Assembly (NCBI GenBank): GCA_016584305.1 | Contig: JACEEZ010007182.1 | Location: forward strand, 78,501 to 142,500 | Direction: 5' to 3' | Origin: Chionoecetes opilio | Taxonomy: Eukaryota > Arthropoda > Malacostraca > Decapoda > Majidae | Length of the DNA stretch: 64,000 nt | In this document: in pieces, positions 62,464 to 64,000 of the stretch | How positions within the stretch are numbered: position 1 is the stretch's first letter | How the letters are laid out: each line of letters starts with the position of its first letter | Made by a program: the position numbers and the translations under genes | The notes under the pieces: model-generated | The model's database searches: none | What the model saw: the letters and a program-made list of their open reading frames with translations, nothing else | What the model was told of the DNA's origin: nothing

Positions 62464-62980
62464 CAGTACGTACATGTTTCTACCAGCCTGAATCACCCGA
62501 ATACAATATCTTAGATGACATTTACATGATGAAGCAAATATTTCTCAATCTACCACCAAAGCATCTTTCATGTTCCTGGTCTGATATGATCTTATTAATG
62601 TATGCAATTTTCCTGTCATTTCAACATGTCCCAGAGAAGTACAAATCGGGAATAGACGTGAGATGAATAATTGAGTCTTTAGGGCACTTGCAGCACACAG
62701 TAGCATTATGTAGAGTATATGTGTTGCTTCTTTACAAACATCAGTTATTTTGTAAGGGATGTCGGCTCTGAAGTATTTGTCAGATGTGTGTTTGTGTATT
62801 ATATTATGTGTATTATATTGTGTATTAGGATTATAGTGTACTGTATTTGAGATAGAGTATTTGAAAATGTTATATTTTTGCATGCTCAAATAAGTACATC
62901 AGTACCATAATCATATTTTCACCACTTGTGTTCATGAAGTGATGGAGTTAATAGCTAGACACTGACACTAAGACATTTGA
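62464..62980. other. Intergenic sequence, nothing recognised
   Basis: AT-rich, with a GTGTATTATATT repeat near 62796-62830. No exon pattern. Confidence 0.5.
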
Positions 62981-62983
62981 GAG

Positions 62984-63412
62984 ACTAAATAGCGACTTGA
63001 AGAGGCGAATTGATAACTTTGGCAATAAGTGCTTCGCAGAATCATGGGGTATCGCTGGGATGATTACGTGTCAAATCAGCGATTGCACCGTGAGACTGAA
63101 TCGAGGCCTATTACCTGCATAGTCTGTCAGAGCCAACTTCGCCTATATGGGCATGTGGCACGCTACCCTGAAACCGATCCTTCCCATCGGGTTGTACCTG
63201 TAAGAGACAATCCGGCGTGGAGGAGGCCAAGGGGGTGCCCACAAGGCTCGTGGCTGGGGCAAGTTGATGCTTCCTGTTGAGAGTTGCTTGGTATGGGAAG
63301 GGAGTCTGCATGGGGACTCGAGCGTGGTGACCCCCGGGAGTGGCGTCGTAGGGTGGGCGAGGCGGCGTGCCCCCCGGCGTATGCCCCCAATGATTGATTG
63401 ATTGATAGTTTT
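62984..63412 (+). pseudogene. Decayed LINE reverse-transcriptase C-terminus
   Basis: The frame from 63029 reads LRRIMGYRWDDYVSNQRL and LYGHVARYPETDP. A TGA stop (63278-63280) interrupts it, after which the same frame continues to PPAYAPND. A one-base shift precedes it near 63030. The 3' end is (TGAT)n. The pattern is that of a non-LTR element common in arthropod genomes. Confidence 0.8.
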
Positions 63413-64000
63413 ACATATAAAATAAAAACATTGTTGTTTCTGATAAAGTTTAGTCCTGTTTTTTTGTAACACACTAAAAATAAAATCCTTCAGTCATTTT
63501 CTATGAAAATGACAAAATTTTAGAATGTGCATTTTATATTTCTGGAACTTATCCTTTCTCCACTCCTGAGGCCAGAAATGTTAGCACCGTGATGCACTGG
63601 CCGAGTGTCCTGGACTGCCAATGCTTTGCTGATCCTGCTGAAGCCCTTCCACACAGCACTACACCACTGTGCTGCAAGGCTGTTTACTTGCTCTCCTCTG
63701 TTTTGTCTATTTCACGGATATAAAAGTATCACTCTTTAGTCCCTTGCCCTATTCAATGGTAAACTGGATCAGAGTTGTGTGTTTTGCCTTCCTTCAAGAA
63801 AGAAGTATCAAGAAACTTCAAGAGCTACTTTGTAATGGTTCAACAGATATTTCAGTGTTACATATGGCTGGTCTGTTTCTCATGAAAGCTCCAGTAAGTA
63901 TCTCAAACTTTGCAGGTCGTAAAACACAGGATGCATGACCATAATCTTTAATATTTTTAACTTCATCTCTAAACTATACATCTTTGGTTTGAAAAAGGAC
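63413..64000. other. Right edge of window, nothing recognised
   Basis: An open frame at 63669-63938 has no family resemblance, no splice pattern and no codon bias I can see. Confidence 0.4.

Noticed and set aside
63669..63938. 89-codon frame at the right edge
   Set aside because: No homology pattern, signal or splice context.

Overview
This window is nuclear DNA of an animal, almost certainly an arthropod and probably a decapod crustacean. The host genes have many short exons with GT-AG introns. Introns and spacers are packed with non-autonomous DNA transposons, tRNA-derived SINEs, non-LTR retrotransposon 3' ends, very long (GA)n/(CT)n/(AGT)n microsatellites and CCTAA/TTAGG-like tracts. The decapod assignment is an inference from repeat style; no marker gene for the species is present. 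There are no operons, Shine-Dalgarno sites, CRISPR arrays or recognisable viruses. Exon structures were assembled by eye from splice signals, reading phase and family resemblance.

Four protein genes and one tRNA gene can be supported. (1) Minus strand, 8750-20475: a TMEM62-like membrane metallophosphoesterase. Fifteen exons join in perfect phase to 674 residues. (2) Plus strand, 26016-30058: inosine triphosphate pyrophosphatase (ITPA), five exons, 206 residues. (3) Minus strand, 30912-38788, convergent with ITPA: a gene of about 853 residues with a helical N-terminus, a Tudor domain, a run of alpha-helical (ARM/HEAT-like) exons and a C-terminal Schlafen-type AlbA_2 domain. This architecture, which I do not recognise from any named protein, is the most interesting item here. 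(4) Plus strand, 40399-40471: tRNA-Lys(UUU). (5) Plus strand, 44025-61909: a LOXL2-like secreted lysyl oxidase with two SRCR domains, nine exons, 534 residues. A short exon-like segment at 3284-3368 (minus) may belong to a further gene.

The rest is mobile DNA. The dominant family is a ~210 bp MITE flanked by TTAA with CCCCTT...AAGGGG ends (piggyBac-like). I count 25 copies; one carries a tandem array of 49 bp units. A second family (~270-345 bp, GGTA ends, 8 bp target duplications) occurs at five loci, three of which hold different nested insertions. Other elements are three hAT-like elements, a TA-flanked MITE family, four long foldback elements, two inversely oriented copies of a ~2 kb element 50 kb apart, and SINE and LINE fragments.

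The genes do not form an obvious pathway. TMEM62 and ITPA are divergent, ITPA and the Tudor-Schlafen gene are convergent, and the LOXL gene lies alone behind large introns. Several MITEs sit 15-40 bp downstream of splice donors of the Tudor-Schlafen gene.
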